From Kitasatospora mediocidica KCTC 9733 (GTDB taxonomy: Bacteria; Actinomycetota; Actinomycetes; Streptomycetales; Streptomycetaceae), in assembly GCF_000744225.1 (NCBI RefSeq), contig NZ_JQLN01000006.1, forward strand, positions 1 through 64,000: a stretch of DNA of 64,000 nucleotides. Reading direction: 5' to 3'. Below, piece by piece: positions 44,585-53,222 of this stretch; within the stretch, counting starts at the first letter, position 1; the number at the start of each line of letters is the position of its first letter. The translations under genes and the position numbers were made by a program. The notes under the pieces are model-generated. The model worked only from the letters and a program-made list of their open reading frames with translations. It was not told the DNA's origin and did no database searches.

Positions 44585-45570
44585 GCCCCCTGCGATCGAC
44601 CCTCCCGCGCTCGGGACTGCTGCGCTTCGCCGTGCGCCGGCTGGTCGAGATGGCCGCCACCCTGTTCGGCGCCTCCTTCCTGATCTTCGGCGCGATGTAC
44701 CTCGCACCGGGCAACCCGGCGAGTTTCCTGCTCTCCGGACGGTCGGCCTCCCCGGCGGCACTGAAGGCGATCAACGACCAGTACCACCTGAACGACCCCT
44801 TCGCCGTGCAGTACCTGCGCTGGCTCGGCCAGGTGCTGCACGGCGACTTCGGGCGCTCGATCGAGTACCGCACCAGCGTCTCCAGCCTCCTCGCGGCCCG
44901 GCTGCCCAGCACCCTGCTGCTGGTCGCGATGGCGCTGGTCCTGGTCCTCGCCTTCGGCCTCGCGCTCGGCTGGATCGGCGCGGTCCGCGGCGGTGCCACC
45001 GACTCCGCGATCCTGGTGAGCACCACCTTCGCCGTCGCCACCCCGTCGTTCGTCGCGGCGGTCCTGTTGCAGGGCCTGTTCGCGGTGAAGCTGGGCTGGT
45101 TCCCCACCAACGGCACCGGCAGCGGCCCGGTCTCGATGCTCTGGCACCTGACGCTGCCGGCCGTCGCGCTCGCGCTCTACCTGATCGGGATGCTGGCCCG
45201 GGTCACCCGCGCCGCGATGCTCGACGTCCTCGGCCAGGAACACGTCACCGTCGCCCGCAGCCGGGGCCTGGCCGAGCGCCGGGTGATCCAGCGCCACGTG
45301 TTCCGCAACGCGCTGGGCACCGTGCTCACCACCGGCGGGCTGATCGTCTCCACGCTGCTGATCTGCACCGTCCTGGTGGAGTCCGCGTTCAGCGTGGGCG
45401 GGATCGGCCAGCTCCTCGAACTCTCCACCACCACCAAGGACTTCCCCGTGGTCCAGGCGATCTCACTGATCATCGTCGGGCTCTTCATGGCCGTGAACCT
45501 GGTCGTCGACCTGCTCCACCCGCTGGTCGACCCCCGGATCGCGCTCGGCTCCGGGAGGTCCGCCGGATGA
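44581..45570 (+). CDS. ABC permease, DppB type
   Basis: This 329-residue permease has six helices, an N-terminal LRFAVRRLVEMAATLFGASF and the EAA-type cytoplasmic loop GQEHVTVARSRGLAERRVIQ, contacting the ATPases. It starts with GTG overlapping the binding-protein stop (GTGA) and is coupled to the next gene by an ATGA overlap. It forms the channel with the DppC-type partner. Confidence 0.92.
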   Translation: MSPLRSTLPRSGLLRFAVRRLVEMAATLFGASFLIFGAMYLAPGNPASFLLSGRSASPAALKAINDQYHLNDPFAVQYLRWLGQVLHGDFGRSIEYRTSVSSLLAARLPSTLLLVAMALVLVLAFGLALGWIGAVRGGATDSAILVSTTFAVATPSFVAAVLLQGLFAVKLGWFPTNGTGSGPVSMLWHLTLPAVALALYLIGMLARVTRAAMLDVLGQEHVTVARSRGLAERRVIQRHVFRNALGTVLTTGGLIVSTLLICTVLVESAFSVGGIGQLLELSTTTKDFPVVQAISLIIVGLFMAVNLVVDLLHPLVDPRIALGSGRSAG

Positions 45571-46424
45571 GCACCGCCGCCCTGCCGCGCCGCCGCGTCC
45601 TCGCCCGGATCCGCACCTCCCGCGCTCCGCTCAACCTGCTCTGCCTGGCCTTCGTCGCGCTGGTCGTCGCGTTGGCCGTCCTCGCCCCCTGGCTCGTCCC
45701 GCACGACCCCAACGCCGTCGACCTCGGCAACGCGCTCGGCGGACCCTCCGCCGACCACCTGCTGGGCGTGGACGCCTCCGGGCGCGACACCCTCTCCCGG
45801 CTGATCACCGGTGCCCGCACCTCGCTGCTCGGCCCACTCGGCGTGGTGGTCTTCTCCACGCTGGCCGGGGTGGCCGTCGGCGTGGTGTCGGCCTGGCGGG
45901 GCGGCTGGCTGGACTCGGTGCTGTCCCGCGGCACCGAGCTGATCTTCGCCTTCCCCGGCATGCTGCTCGCGATCCTGGTCGTCTCGCTCTACGGCGAGGG
46001 GCTCACCGCCCCGGTCCTGGCCCTCGCCGTCGCCTACCTGCCGTACGTCAGCCGGCTCACCCGCTCGCTGGTGCTGGCCGAACGCGAACGCCCGTACGTG
46101 GCGGCCTACCAGGTGCAGGGGCACTCGGCCTGGCAGATCTGCCTGCGGCACGTGGTCCCCGCCATCGCGCCCGTGGTCCTCGCCCAGTCCACCATCAACT
46201 TCGGCTACGCCCTGATCGACCTGGCGGGCCTGTCCTTCCTCGGTCTCGGGGTCCCGGCCCTGACTCCCGACTGGGGGCGGATGGTCTTCGACGGCGAGTC
46301 CGCGATCCAGTCCGGCTACCCGCTCTCGGCGATCCTGCCGTGCGCGGCCATCGTGCTGACGGTCGTCGCCTTCAACGTCGTCGGCGAACGCTGGGCCGAC
46401 CAGGTCGCCAGGAGGGACCGATGA
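45567..46424 (+). CDS. ABC permease, DppC type
   Basis: This 285-residue permease of the OppC/DppC group has an N-terminal helix and then VDASGRDTLSRLITGARTSL, a conserved signature of this group, and the coupling loop VAAYQVQGHSAWQICLRHVV. The ATG overlaps the preceding stop and its own stop overlaps the start of the next ATPase gene, so the whole importer is translationally coupled. Confidence 0.92.
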   Translation: MSTAALPRRRVLARIRTSRAPLNLLCLAFVALVVALAVLAPWLVPHDPNAVDLGNALGGPSADHLLGVDASGRDTLSRLITGARTSLLGPLGVVVFSTLAGVAVGVVSAWRGGWLDSVLSRGTELIFAFPGMLLAILVVSLYGEGLTAPVLALAVAYLPYVSRLTRSLVLAERERPYVAAYQVQGHSAWQICLRHVVPAIAPVVLAQSTINFGYALIDLAGLSFLGLGVPALTPDWGRMVFDGESAIQSGYPLSAILPCAAIVLTVVAFNVVGERWADQVARRDR

Positions 46425-47422
46425 ACACCCCCGACAGACCTCCCGCCCCGCCACTGGACATCCGGGGGCTGCGGCTGCGGCTGCCCCGCACGGCCCGACC
46501 GGTCCTGGACGGCGTCGACCTCACCGTCGGCGCGGGCGAGACCGTGGCGCTGGTCGGCGAGTCGGGCTCGGGCAAGACGCTCACCTCCCGCAGCGTGCTG
46601 CGCCTGCTGCCGACCGGCGCCGCCACCGAGGGGACGGTACGCGTCGCCGGCGACGACGTCCTGGCCATGGACCCCGAGCAGCTGCGCCACCTGCGCACCG
46701 GCACCGCGGCCATGATCTTCCAGGACCCGCGAGCCGCCATCAACCCGCTGCGCCGGATCGGCGACTTCCTCACCGAGAGCCTGCGCCTGAACACCGCCAC
46801 GCCACCGGCCGAGGCCACCCGGCGCGCGAGCACGCTGCTCGAAGCCGTCGGCCTCACCGACGCCGCGCTGCGCCGCTACCCGGGCCAGCTGTCCGGCGGC
46901 ATGCTGCAACGCGTCATGATCGCGGCGGCGCTGATGGGTGAGCCCGCGCTGCTCCTGGCGGACGAACCCACCACCGCGCTGGACGTCACCACCCAGGCCG
47001 AGGTGGTGTCCCTGCTCGGCGACCTGCGCGAGCGCTTCGGCACCGGGCTGCTCTTCGTCACCCACGACCTCGGCCTCGCCGCCGCCATCAGCGACCGGGT
47101 GTACGTGATGTACGCCGGACGGATCGCCGAGACGGGCCCGGCCGACGCGCTGTTCAGCCGTCCCCGCCACCCCTACACGGCCGCGCTGCTCGGCTCCACC
47201 CCGCGACTGGACGCGCCGCCCGGCAGGCTCGTCGCCATCGACGGCCAACCACCCGGCCTCCAGGTCGAGTTGGCTGGGTGCCCGTTCGCGCCGCGGTGCG
47301 GCTACGCCACCGACCTCTGCCGCGACCAGGCGCCCGCCGCCCGTCCCCTTCCGGGGGATCCGGCGCGCCTGGTCGCCTGCCACCACAGCGACCGGCTCGA
47401 AGGGAGTGCCCTCGATGGATGA
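46421..47422 (+). CDS. ABC ATPase, DppD type
   Basis: This 333-residue ATPase has Walker A GESGSGKT, a Q-loop, the signature LSGGMLQRV and Walker B LLLADEPTTALD. The C-terminal oligopeptide-type extension has the Cys motif CPFAPRCGYATDLC, which holds an iron-sulfur cluster in related transporters. ATG at 46421 inside the ATGA overlap. Confidence 0.92.
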   Translation: MNTPDRPPAPPLDIRGLRLRLPRTARPVLDGVDLTVGAGETVALVGESGSGKTLTSRSVLRLLPTGAATEGTVRVAGDDVLAMDPEQLRHLRTGTAAMIFQDPRAAINPLRRIGDFLTESLRLNTATPPAEATRRASTLLEAVGLTDAALRRYPGQLSGGMLQRVMIAAALMGEPALLLADEPTTALDVTTQAEVVSLLGDLRERFGTGLLFVTHDLGLAAAISDRVYVMYAGRIAETGPADALFSRPRHPYTAALLGSTPRLDAPPGRLVAIDGQPPGLQVELAGCPFAPRCGYATDLCRDQAPAARPLPGDPARLVACHHSDRLEGSALDG

Positions 47423-48254
47423 GGTGGATCAGTCGGTGGGGGCGACGAGCGCGACCCCGGTGCTCCAGGTGAGCGGACTGCACCGGACGTACGGCGCGGT
47501 CCGCGCGGTCGACGACGTCTCGTTCGCGCTGGCGGCCGGCGGCTCGCTCGGCATCGTCGGCGAGTCCGGTTCGGGCAAGACGACCACCGCCCGGATCATC
47601 GTCGGCCTCGAACAGGCCGACACCGGGCGGGTGTCGGTGAACGGCCGGGAACGGACCGGGCGCGGCCGGGGGCGGGCCCACCGGCTGGCGCGGGCGCGGG
47701 AGGTTCAGCTGGTCTTCCAGGACCCCTACCTCTCGCTGGACCCGCGCACCCCGGTCGGGGCCGTCCTGCGCGAGGCACTGCGCCTGCACTTCCCCGGCGC
47801 CGACCACACCAGCAGGGTCGCCGAGCTGCTGGACCAGGTGGGCCTGGGCGAGCGGTCGGCCGATGCGCTGCCCCGCCAGCTCTCCGGCGGCCAGCGTCAA
47901 CGGGTGGCGATAGCACGGGCGTTGGCCGTCGAGCCGGCCGTCCTGGTGCTGGACGAGGCGGTGGCCGCGCTCGACGTCTCGGTGCAGGCGCAGATCCTCA
48001 ACCTGCTCGCCGACATCCGCGAACAGACCGGCGTCGGCTACCTGTTCATCACCCACGACCTCGGCGTGGTGCGCTGTGTCACCGAACAGGTGATCGTCAT
48101 GCGGCAGGGGCGGATCGTCGAGTCGGGCCCCACCGCCCGGGTCCTCGCCGATCCCCAGCACCCTTACACCCGGCTGCTGTTGGAGTCCGTGCCGCGACCG
48201 GGCTGGGACCCGCGCGCGATCGCCGCGGCACGCCGCGCCCTTCGGCAGGCCTGA
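47415..48254 (+). CDS. ABC ATPase, DppF type
   Basis: This 279-residue partner ATPase has Walker A GESGSGKT, signature LSGGQRQRV and Walker B VLVLDEAVAALD. The Walker B context has Ala-Val where most have Pro-Thr/Val-Ser. It lacks the C-terminal Cys motif seen in the DppD partner and is shorter than typical DppF. The ATG at 47415 overlaps the preceding gene by 8 nt. It completes a full five-part importer. Confidence 0.9.
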   Translation: MDEVDQSVGATSATPVLQVSGLHRTYGAVRAVDDVSFALAAGGSLGIVGESGSGKTTTARIIVGLEQADTGRVSVNGRERTGRGRGRAHRLARAREVQLVFQDPYLSLDPRTPVGAVLREALRLHFPGADHTSRVAELLDQVGLGERSADALPRQLSGGQRQRVAIARALAVEPAVLVLDEAVAALDVSVQAQILNLLADIREQTGVGYLFITHDLGVVRCVTEQVIVMRQGRIVESGPTARVLADPQHPYTRLLLESVPRPGWDPRAIAAARRALRQA

Positions 48255-48259
48255 GGACT

Positions 48260-48298
48260 GTACTGTCATGAATCGCCCTCTAGGTGACAGAACAGTAC
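48260..48298. promoter_or_regulatory. Interleaved inverted repeats before deiminase 2
   Basis: GTACTGTCA (48260-48268) faces TGACAG (48285-48290) and ACAGTAC (48292-48298), so two overlapping inverted repeats (CTGTCA/TGACAG and GTACTGT/ACAGTAC) share the left arm. They occupy most of the 59-nt gap between the importer and deiminase 2. Possible operator, attenuator or weak terminator. Confidence 0.4.
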
Positions 48299-48313
48299 GA
48301 AACCGGGGTCTTC

Positions 48314-49480
48314 ATGCGAAACCTCCCGCCGTCCCGCCGGACGGTGCTGCGAGCCGGCTCGGCGTTGGCGGCCCTCGCGGCGCTGGAGGGCTGCACCTCC
48401 TCGCCGCCGGGGCCGGAGGACTCGACGCCGCCGAGCCCGACCGCGAGCGCGACCGGGCCGGTCCGGCTGATGCCCGCCGAGTGGCTGCCGCACACCCGCA
48501 CGTTCATGGCCTGGCCGGCCCTGACCGAGGTGTGGGGCGACCAACTCCCGGACGTGCAGCAGGACATCGCCCATCTGGCGCAGGCGGTCGCGCAGTTCGA
48601 ACCGGTCGTCCTGATGGCCTCGCCGGACCAGGTCGCAGCGGCGCGGCAGCTGTGCGGCTCCTCGGTCGAGGTCATCCCCCTGCCGGTCGACGACCTCTGG
48701 GCGCGCGACACCGGGCCGACCTTCGTCACCGGTCCGCAGGGCGCGCTGTCCGGTGTGGACCTCAACTTCAACGGCTGGGGCAACAAGCAGACCCACGCCA
48801 ACGACAGCCAGGTCGCCGGGCGCCTGCTCGACACCTACCGGATCCCCCGGGTGCAGGCGCCGATCACCGGCGAAGGAGGTGCGATCGAGGTCGACGGGAT
48901 GGGCACCCTGATGGCCACCGAGAGCTCGTTGGTCAATCCCAACCGCAATCCCGGCCGCACCCGCGACCAGATCCAGGCCGATCTGCAGGACCTGTTCGGC
49001 GTGCGGAAGGTCATCTGGTTCAAGGGTGTCGCCGGCCAGGACATCACCGACTGCCACGTCGACGCGCTGGCCAGATTCGTCCAGCCCGGCGTGGTCGTCC
49101 TGCACCGGCCCGGTCCGGACACCCCGCCCGACATCTGGTCCACCGCCTCGGACCAGGCGCAGCAGGTGCTGCGGACGGCCACCGACGCCGACGGCAGGAG
49201 CCTGCGGGTCGTGGAAATCACCGAGCCGGACTTCACGAAGATCAGCGGGCAGGGCAAGAACTTCCTGGCGACGTACGTCAACTTCTACGTGGTCAACGGC
49301 GCGGTGATCATGCCGCGCTTCGGCGACCAGGCGGCCGACGAGAAGGCGGCCGCCACGCTGGGGGAGCTCCACCCCGGGCGGAAGATCGTCCAGTTGACGA
49401 TCGACGCGATCGCGGCGGGCGGCGGCGGCATCCACTGCTCGACCCAGCAGCAGCCGGTGACCGCCGCCGCGACTCCGTAG
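48314..49480 (+). CDS. Agmatine deiminase family protein 2 (Tat lipoprotein)
   Basis: This 388-residue deiminase-family protein has an N-terminal twin-arginine signal (PSRRTVLRAG) and a lipobox-like LEGC (Cys about 27), so it is probably anchored on the outer face of the membrane. It keeps DDLWARDTGP, LNFNGWGNKQTHAND, EGGAIEVDGMGTL, DCHVDALARF and the catalytic Cys in GGGGIHCSTQQQP. The secreted peptidyl-arginine deiminase of Porphyromonas belongs to the same superfamily, so the substrate outside the cell could be agmatine or C-terminal Arg of peptides. It follows the importer by 59 nt and may share its transcript. Confidence 0.88.
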   Translation: MRNLPPSRRTVLRAGSALAALAALEGCTSSPPGPEDSTPPSPTASATGPVRLMPAEWLPHTRTFMAWPALTEVWGDQLPDVQQDIAHLAQAVAQFEPVVLMASPDQVAAARQLCGSSVEVIPLPVDDLWARDTGPTFVTGPQGALSGVDLNFNGWGNKQTHANDSQVAGRLLDTYRIPRVQAPITGEGGAIEVDGMGTLMATESSLVNPNRNPGRTRDQIQADLQDLFGVRKVIWFKGVAGQDITDCHVDALARFVQPGVVVLHRPGPDTPPDIWSTASDQAQQVLRTATDADGRSLRVVEITEPDFTKISGQGKNFLATYVNFYVVNGAVIMPRFGDQAADEKAAATLGELHPGRKIVQLTIDAIAAGGGGIHCSTQQQPVTAAATP

Positions 49481-49500
49481 GGGCCCGGTCGGGCGCTCGT

Positions 49501-50199
49501 TCAGGCGCGGCCGGGTGCCCGTGGTCCCCGGGCGCCCGCCGCCAGCGCGTGGACCAGGGTGCGCATCACCGACTCGGCGTCGACCTGCGCGTCCAGCGAC
49601 TGGACGGCGGCCAGCCCGTCGGCGGCCGCCGCCACCGCCTCGCCCAGCGGGACCGGGTCGAGGCCGTCGCCGCGCTCGTCGGCCAGCACCTGGAAGAGGT
49701 CGACGAAGCAGCCGCGCCAGCGCCGGTACTCGGCCTCCAGGCTGCTGCGGACCCGCTCGTCGTTCAGCGCGAACCAGTGCAGGGAGGAGTGCAGGCGGGA
49801 CAGGTCGACGCCCTCGGGCCGGGTCAGCAACTCGATCACGCGATCGGCCCGCCGGGCGAAGTCCCCGGGAGCCTGGACGGCCTCCTCCAGGGGTGTGATC
49901 CACTCCGGCCGGATGTCCTCGATCACCGCGACGATGAGGTCCGTCCGGTCCTGGAAGTGGTAGTGGCACATGCCGTGCGACACCTCGCCGAGCGCGGCGA
50001 CGTTCCGCGTGGTGAAGCGGGCCAGTCCGTCCTCGGTCAGCAGGGTGCGCGCGGCGGCGATCAGCCGGGCGCGGGTCTGCTCGCCCTTCGCGGAGCTGCG
50101 CGAGCGGCCGCCCCGGGCGGTGCGGCCCGCTTCGGCAGTGTCCGGCGCCGACTCCGCCGGGGGAGCGGGGGGTCGGGTGTCCTTCGCACGGGTAGCCAC
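49501..50199 (-). CDS. TetR-family regulator 2
   Basis: This 232-residue TetR protein has a long basic/Pro-rich N-terminal tail (about 45 residues), an HTH FTTRNVAALGEVSHGMCHYHFQDRTDL and a ligand domain. It is divergent from deiminase 3. The 204-nt shared region holds two different palindromes (50287 and 50329), the second inside the promoter of deiminase 3. It probably controls deiminase 3 and itself. It is distinct from the regulator at 41081, and its operator differs. Confidence 0.88.
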   Translation of the reverse strand: MATRAKDTRPPAPPAESAPDTAEAGRTARGGRSRSSAKGEQTRARLIAAARTLLTEDGLARFTTRNVAALGEVSHGMCHYHFQDRTDLIVAVIEDIRPEWITPLEEAVQAPGDFARRADRVIELLTRPEGVDLSRLHSSLHWFALNDERVRSSLEAEYRRWRGCFVDLFQVLADERGDGLDPVPLGEAVAAAADGLAAVQSLDAQVDAESVMRTLVHALAAGARGPRAPGRA

Positions 50200-50286
50200 G
50201 GCGCCACTCTAACGAACCGGCCGATCACGGCGGGCGGGTGGCCCCGAGCCCGCCGCCGGTTCGTCGTGGAGCCCGGCGGGACAAGA

Positions 50287-50307
50287 GATCTGACGATGCG
50301 TCAGATC
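50287..50307. promoter_or_regulatory. Palindrome, probable TetR 2 operator
   Basis: Perfect 9-bp arms GATCTGACG and CGTCAGATC separated by ATG lie between the divergent TetR 2 and deiminase 3 genes, on the TetR side. Confidence 0.55.
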
Positions 50308-50327
50308 GAGAAGGTGTGCGCAGATTA

Positions 50328-50356
50328 TTGACCGAGCGCTTGGTCAGTTATAGCGT
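50328..50356 (+). promoter_or_regulatory. Promoter/operator of deiminase 3
   Basis: TTGACC (-35, 50328-50333), 17 bp, TAGCGT (-10, 50351-50356). The nearly perfect palindrome TGACCGAGCGCTTGGTCA (50329-50346) fills the spacer, the same geometry as the ACTGAA-type promoters in this cluster but with another sequence. Likely site for TetR 2. Confidence 0.6.
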
Positions 50357-50403
50357 CCCCGGCATCGGTGGAACCTCCACGGATGGTCGACGGGAGAGTG
50401 CAC

Positions 50404-51600
50404 ATGAACGAGCACACTGAGCCCCAGTACCTGCTGGGCAGAAGGAAGTTGCTGGCCGCCGCCGGGCTGACCGCGGCCGGCGCGGTGTGGACGGTGGCCG
50501 GCGGCGGCACCGCCCAGGCGGCGCCCCGGGTGACGCCCCGGGCGGTGTCCCAGCTGAGCGCGCGGACCCGCACCGCGGCCGGGTCGGCCCTCGTGGTCCC
50601 GGCCGACAGCCTCCCGCACACCCGGACCTGGATGGCCTGGCCCGACAACGCCAAGATCTGGACCGGGCGCGGGGCGCTGGCGGCCGTTCAGAAGAACATC
50701 GCGCTGATCGCCAACACGATCGCGAAATACGAGCCGGTCTTCGTCTGCGCCAACGCGGCCAGCGTCGCGGCCGCCCGCAAGGCGTGCAACGCGCGCAATG
50801 TGACGGTCATCGGGACGATCCCCGTCGACGACTGCTGGATGCGCGACTCGGGCCCGATATTCCGCACCGACGGAGCGGGCGGTCTCGACGCGGTCGGCCT
50901 CAACTTCAACGGCTGGGGCAACAAGCAGACGCACGCCAACGACGCCCTGGTCGCCGGCCGGATCGCGGCCTACGTCGGCGTGCCGTTCACGGCGGCGGGC
51001 CTGGTGAGCGAGGGCGGTGCGATCGAGACCGACGGCGACGGCACGCTGATGGCCACCCGGAGCAGCATCATCAACTCCAACCGCAACCCCAGGATGACGC
51101 AGGCGCAGATCGAGTCCGCGATGTGCGCCGCCTACGGCGCCTCGAAGGTCATCTGGTTCACCGGGATCAGCGGCCAGGACATCACCGACGACCACGTCGA
51201 CGCGACCTCGCGGTTCCTCGGCGACGGGAGTGGCCTGGTGCAGATGCCGCTCTCGACGGACACCGACGTCTGGTCGAACGACGAGCGCCAGCAGTACAAG
51301 GCGCTGTCCGCCGCCACCGACGCCCAGGGCGTCCCGATGCAGGTCACCCAGCTCCAGGGGCCCGACTACAACCGGATCCGCTCGACCAACCCGGACTTCG
51401 TCGGCTCGTACGCCAACTACTACCTCTGCAACGGCGCGGTGATCTCGGCCCAGTTCGGTGACACGAACGCCGACAACGCCGCGTACGACAGCCTGTCCGC
51501 CCTCTTCCCGGACCGGGTCGTCGAACAGCTCGACATCGACGCCCTCGGCGCGGGTGGCGGCGGCATCCACTGCGTCACCCAGCAGCAGCCGGCCGTCTGA
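50404..51600 (+). CDS. Agmatine deiminase family protein 3 (Tat-secreted)
   Basis: This 398-residue protein has a Tat signal (LLGRRKLLAAAGLTAAGAV) ending in AQA (about 40), with no lipobox Cys, so it is likely released or cell-wall associated. Active-site blocks are kept: DDCWMRDSGP, LNFNGWGNKQTHAND, EGGAIETDGDGTL, DDHVDATSRF and Cys in GGGGIHCVTQQQP. ATG 50404 after a GGGAGAG site. It has its own regulated promoter and a strong terminator-like hairpin downstream at 51721, so it is probably a single-gene unit. Confidence 0.88.
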   Translation: MNEHTEPQYLLGRRKLLAAAGLTAAGAVWTVAGGGTAQAAPRVTPRAVSQLSARTRTAAGSALVVPADSLPHTRTWMAWPDNAKIWTGRGALAAVQKNIALIANTIAKYEPVFVCANAASVAAARKACNARNVTVIGTIPVDDCWMRDSGPIFRTDGAGGLDAVGLNFNGWGNKQTHANDALVAGRIAAYVGVPFTAAGLVSEGGAIETDGDGTLMATRSSIINSNRNPRMTQAQIESAMCAAYGASKVIWFTGISGQDITDDHVDATSRFLGDGSGLVQMPLSTDTDVWSNDERQQYKALSAATDAQGVPMQVTQLQGPDYNRIRSTNPDFVGSYANYYLCNGAVISAQFGDTNADNAAYDSLSALFPDRVVEQLDIDALGAGGGGIHCVTQQQPAV

Positions 51601-51720
51601 CACCGTTCCGGCTGACCGCACGGGCCGGGCTGTCCGGGGCCCCGGTCTGCGAACCTCATCAAAATCTCATGTACCGCCCAGCAGAATGCCGAGGTGACCC
51701 GGGGCCGCCCGGGGCGGTCC

Positions 51721-51755
51721 GTCTCCGGTGCCCGTCCCCTGCGGGCACCGGAGAC
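51721..51755 (+). terminator. Strong hairpin after deiminase 3
   Basis: Perfect 14-bp arms (GTCTCCGGTGCCCG and its complement) with a 7-nt loop, 120 nt after the stop of deiminase 3 and just upstream of the next promoter. Confidence 0.75.
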
Positions 51756-51759
51756 GAAT

Positions 51760-51788
51760 TTGACTGACTTTTCAGTCAGTGTCAGGGT
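51760..51788 (+). promoter_or_regulatory. Promoter/operator C of the deiminase regulon
   Basis: TTGACT (-35, 51760-51765), 17 bp, CAGGGT (-10, 51783-51788). Core ACTGACTTTTCAGT (51763-51776) with the extended flanks TGACTGA/TCAGTCA. It lies 115 nt upstream of the esterase ATG and thus ties the esterase/lysyl-transferase pair to the deiminase regulon. Confidence 0.65.
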
Positions 51789-51902
51789 ACGGGCCATGGT
51801 GAAGCCAGCAACTCCTCCCCGCCCGCGCGGTCGCGCCGTCCCGGATCGGCTGCCGGCCACGGCCGCGGCTGCGGCCACGGCCGCCCAGCGAGGGGGAGCA
51901 CG

Positions 51903-53222
51903 ATGAGTCGGCCGACCCACGGGGTGCACCCGCTCAACTGGTCACTGACGCACGGGCTGATCCCGCACCTGGTGCTCGCGGGCGGCCTCGCCGCGCTGCT
52001 CGCGCTGGCGGTCTCGCGGCGCAGCCACTGGTGGAGCCGCCGTCTCCCGCTCGCCCTGGCGCTCACCGCGGTGCTCAGCGTGCTGCTGCAGTTCACCGTG
52101 GACGACTGGTGGCAGCCGTTCCCGGACCACCTGCCACACCGGGTCACCCTCTGGCTGGGCGCCGGCATCCTCGGGCTCTGCCTGGCCGCCCTGCGGACAC
52201 CTCCCGCGCGTTGGCGCGGCCGGGCCGCCATCGCCCTCGGCGCCGCGCTGGTGACGCTGATGTCCGCCTCGCAGGTCAACCGGCACTTCGACCAGTACCC
52301 GACGGCGCGGGTGCTGCTCGCCCCCTGGATCGGCAGGACCGACGCGCTGCCCACCAACCGGGACCCCAACACCGTGGCCGCGCCGCCCGGCCGCGCGCTC
52401 TCCGAGGTCTGGCACCCGACCGGCCACCTGCCGGACGCGGGCACCGTCTCCACCGCGTCGATCCCGGGCGTCAAGTCCGGCTTCAAGGCGCGCGACGCCT
52501 ACGTCTACCTCCCGCCCGCCTACCGGACCAGCCCGCGCCCGCTGCTGCCCGTCCTGGTCCTGATGGTCGGCCAGCCGGGCTCTCCGGAGGACTGGATCGG
52601 CGCCGGCGCGCTGCAGGACCAGATGGACGCCTTCGCCGAGGCCCACCAGGGCCTGGCCCCGATCGTGGTGGTCGTCGACCAGACCGGCTCGATCTGGAGC
52701 AACACGCTCTGCATGGACTCCAGGATCGCCAAGTCGCAGACCTACCTGGCCCAGGACGTCCCCGACTGGATCACCTCCCACCTGCAGACCGCCCCCGGGC
52801 GCACCGCCCGGGCGATCGGCGGGCTCTCGCTGGGCGGTACCTGTTCCCTCCAACTCGCCGTCAACGCGCCGGAGGTCTACGGCTCCTTCCTGGACATCTC
52901 CGGGCAGCAGGAACCCACCCTGGGCAGCCACGCCAGGACGGTCGACGAGGCGTTCGGCGGCGACGAGGCGGCCTTCGACGCCGTCGACCCGCTGCACGTG
53001 ATGGCGCACCGCAGCTTCCCCGACACCGCCGGCTCCTTCGTGGCGGGGGCCGGCGACGGCGAGTTCCGGCCGCAGCAGGAGAAGGCGTACGCCGCCGCAG
53101 TGCAGGCCGGCATGAAGGCCGTGTACGCGACCGTCCCCGGCGGCCACGACTGGAACACCTTCCGCACCGGACTGGGCGAGAACATCCCCTGGCTGGCCCG
53201 GCAGACAGGACTGACCCCGTGA
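51903..53222 (+). CDS. Membrane-anchored esterase (esterase D/FrmB-like alpha/beta hydrolase)
   Basis: This 439-residue protein has four N-terminal transmembrane helices (about 15-40, 48-65, 80-100, 110-125). A large alpha/beta-hydrolase domain follows, with the nucleophile elbow GGLSLGGTCS, RDAYVYLPPAY at the start and a late PGGHDW holding the probable catalytic His. Related domains are found in antigen-85-type mycolyltransferases and in aminoacyl-phosphatidylglycerol hydrolases. Its stop overlaps the GTG of an aminoacyl-PG-synthase-like gene, so a role in removing or balancing lysyl lipid is an attractive inference. ATG 51903 after GGGGGAG. Confidence 0.8.
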   Translation: MSRPTHGVHPLNWSLTHGLIPHLVLAGGLAALLALAVSRRSHWWSRRLPLALALTAVLSVLLQFTVDDWWQPFPDHLPHRVTLWLGAGILGLCLAALRTPPARWRGRAAIALGAALVTLMSASQVNRHFDQYPTARVLLAPWIGRTDALPTNRDPNTVAAPPGRALSEVWHPTGHLPDAGTVSTASIPGVKSGFKARDAYVYLPPAYRTSPRPLLPVLVLMVGQPGSPEDWIGAGALQDQMDAFAEAHQGLAPIVVVVDQTGSIWSNTLCMDSRIAKSQTYLAQDVPDWITSHLQTAPGRTARAIGGLSLGGTCSLQLAVNAPEVYGSFLDISGQQEPTLGSHARTVDEAFGGDEAAFDAVDPLHVMAHRSFPDTAGSFVAGAGDGEFRPQQEKAYAAAVQAGMKAVYATVPGGHDWNTFRTGLGENIPWLARQTGLTP

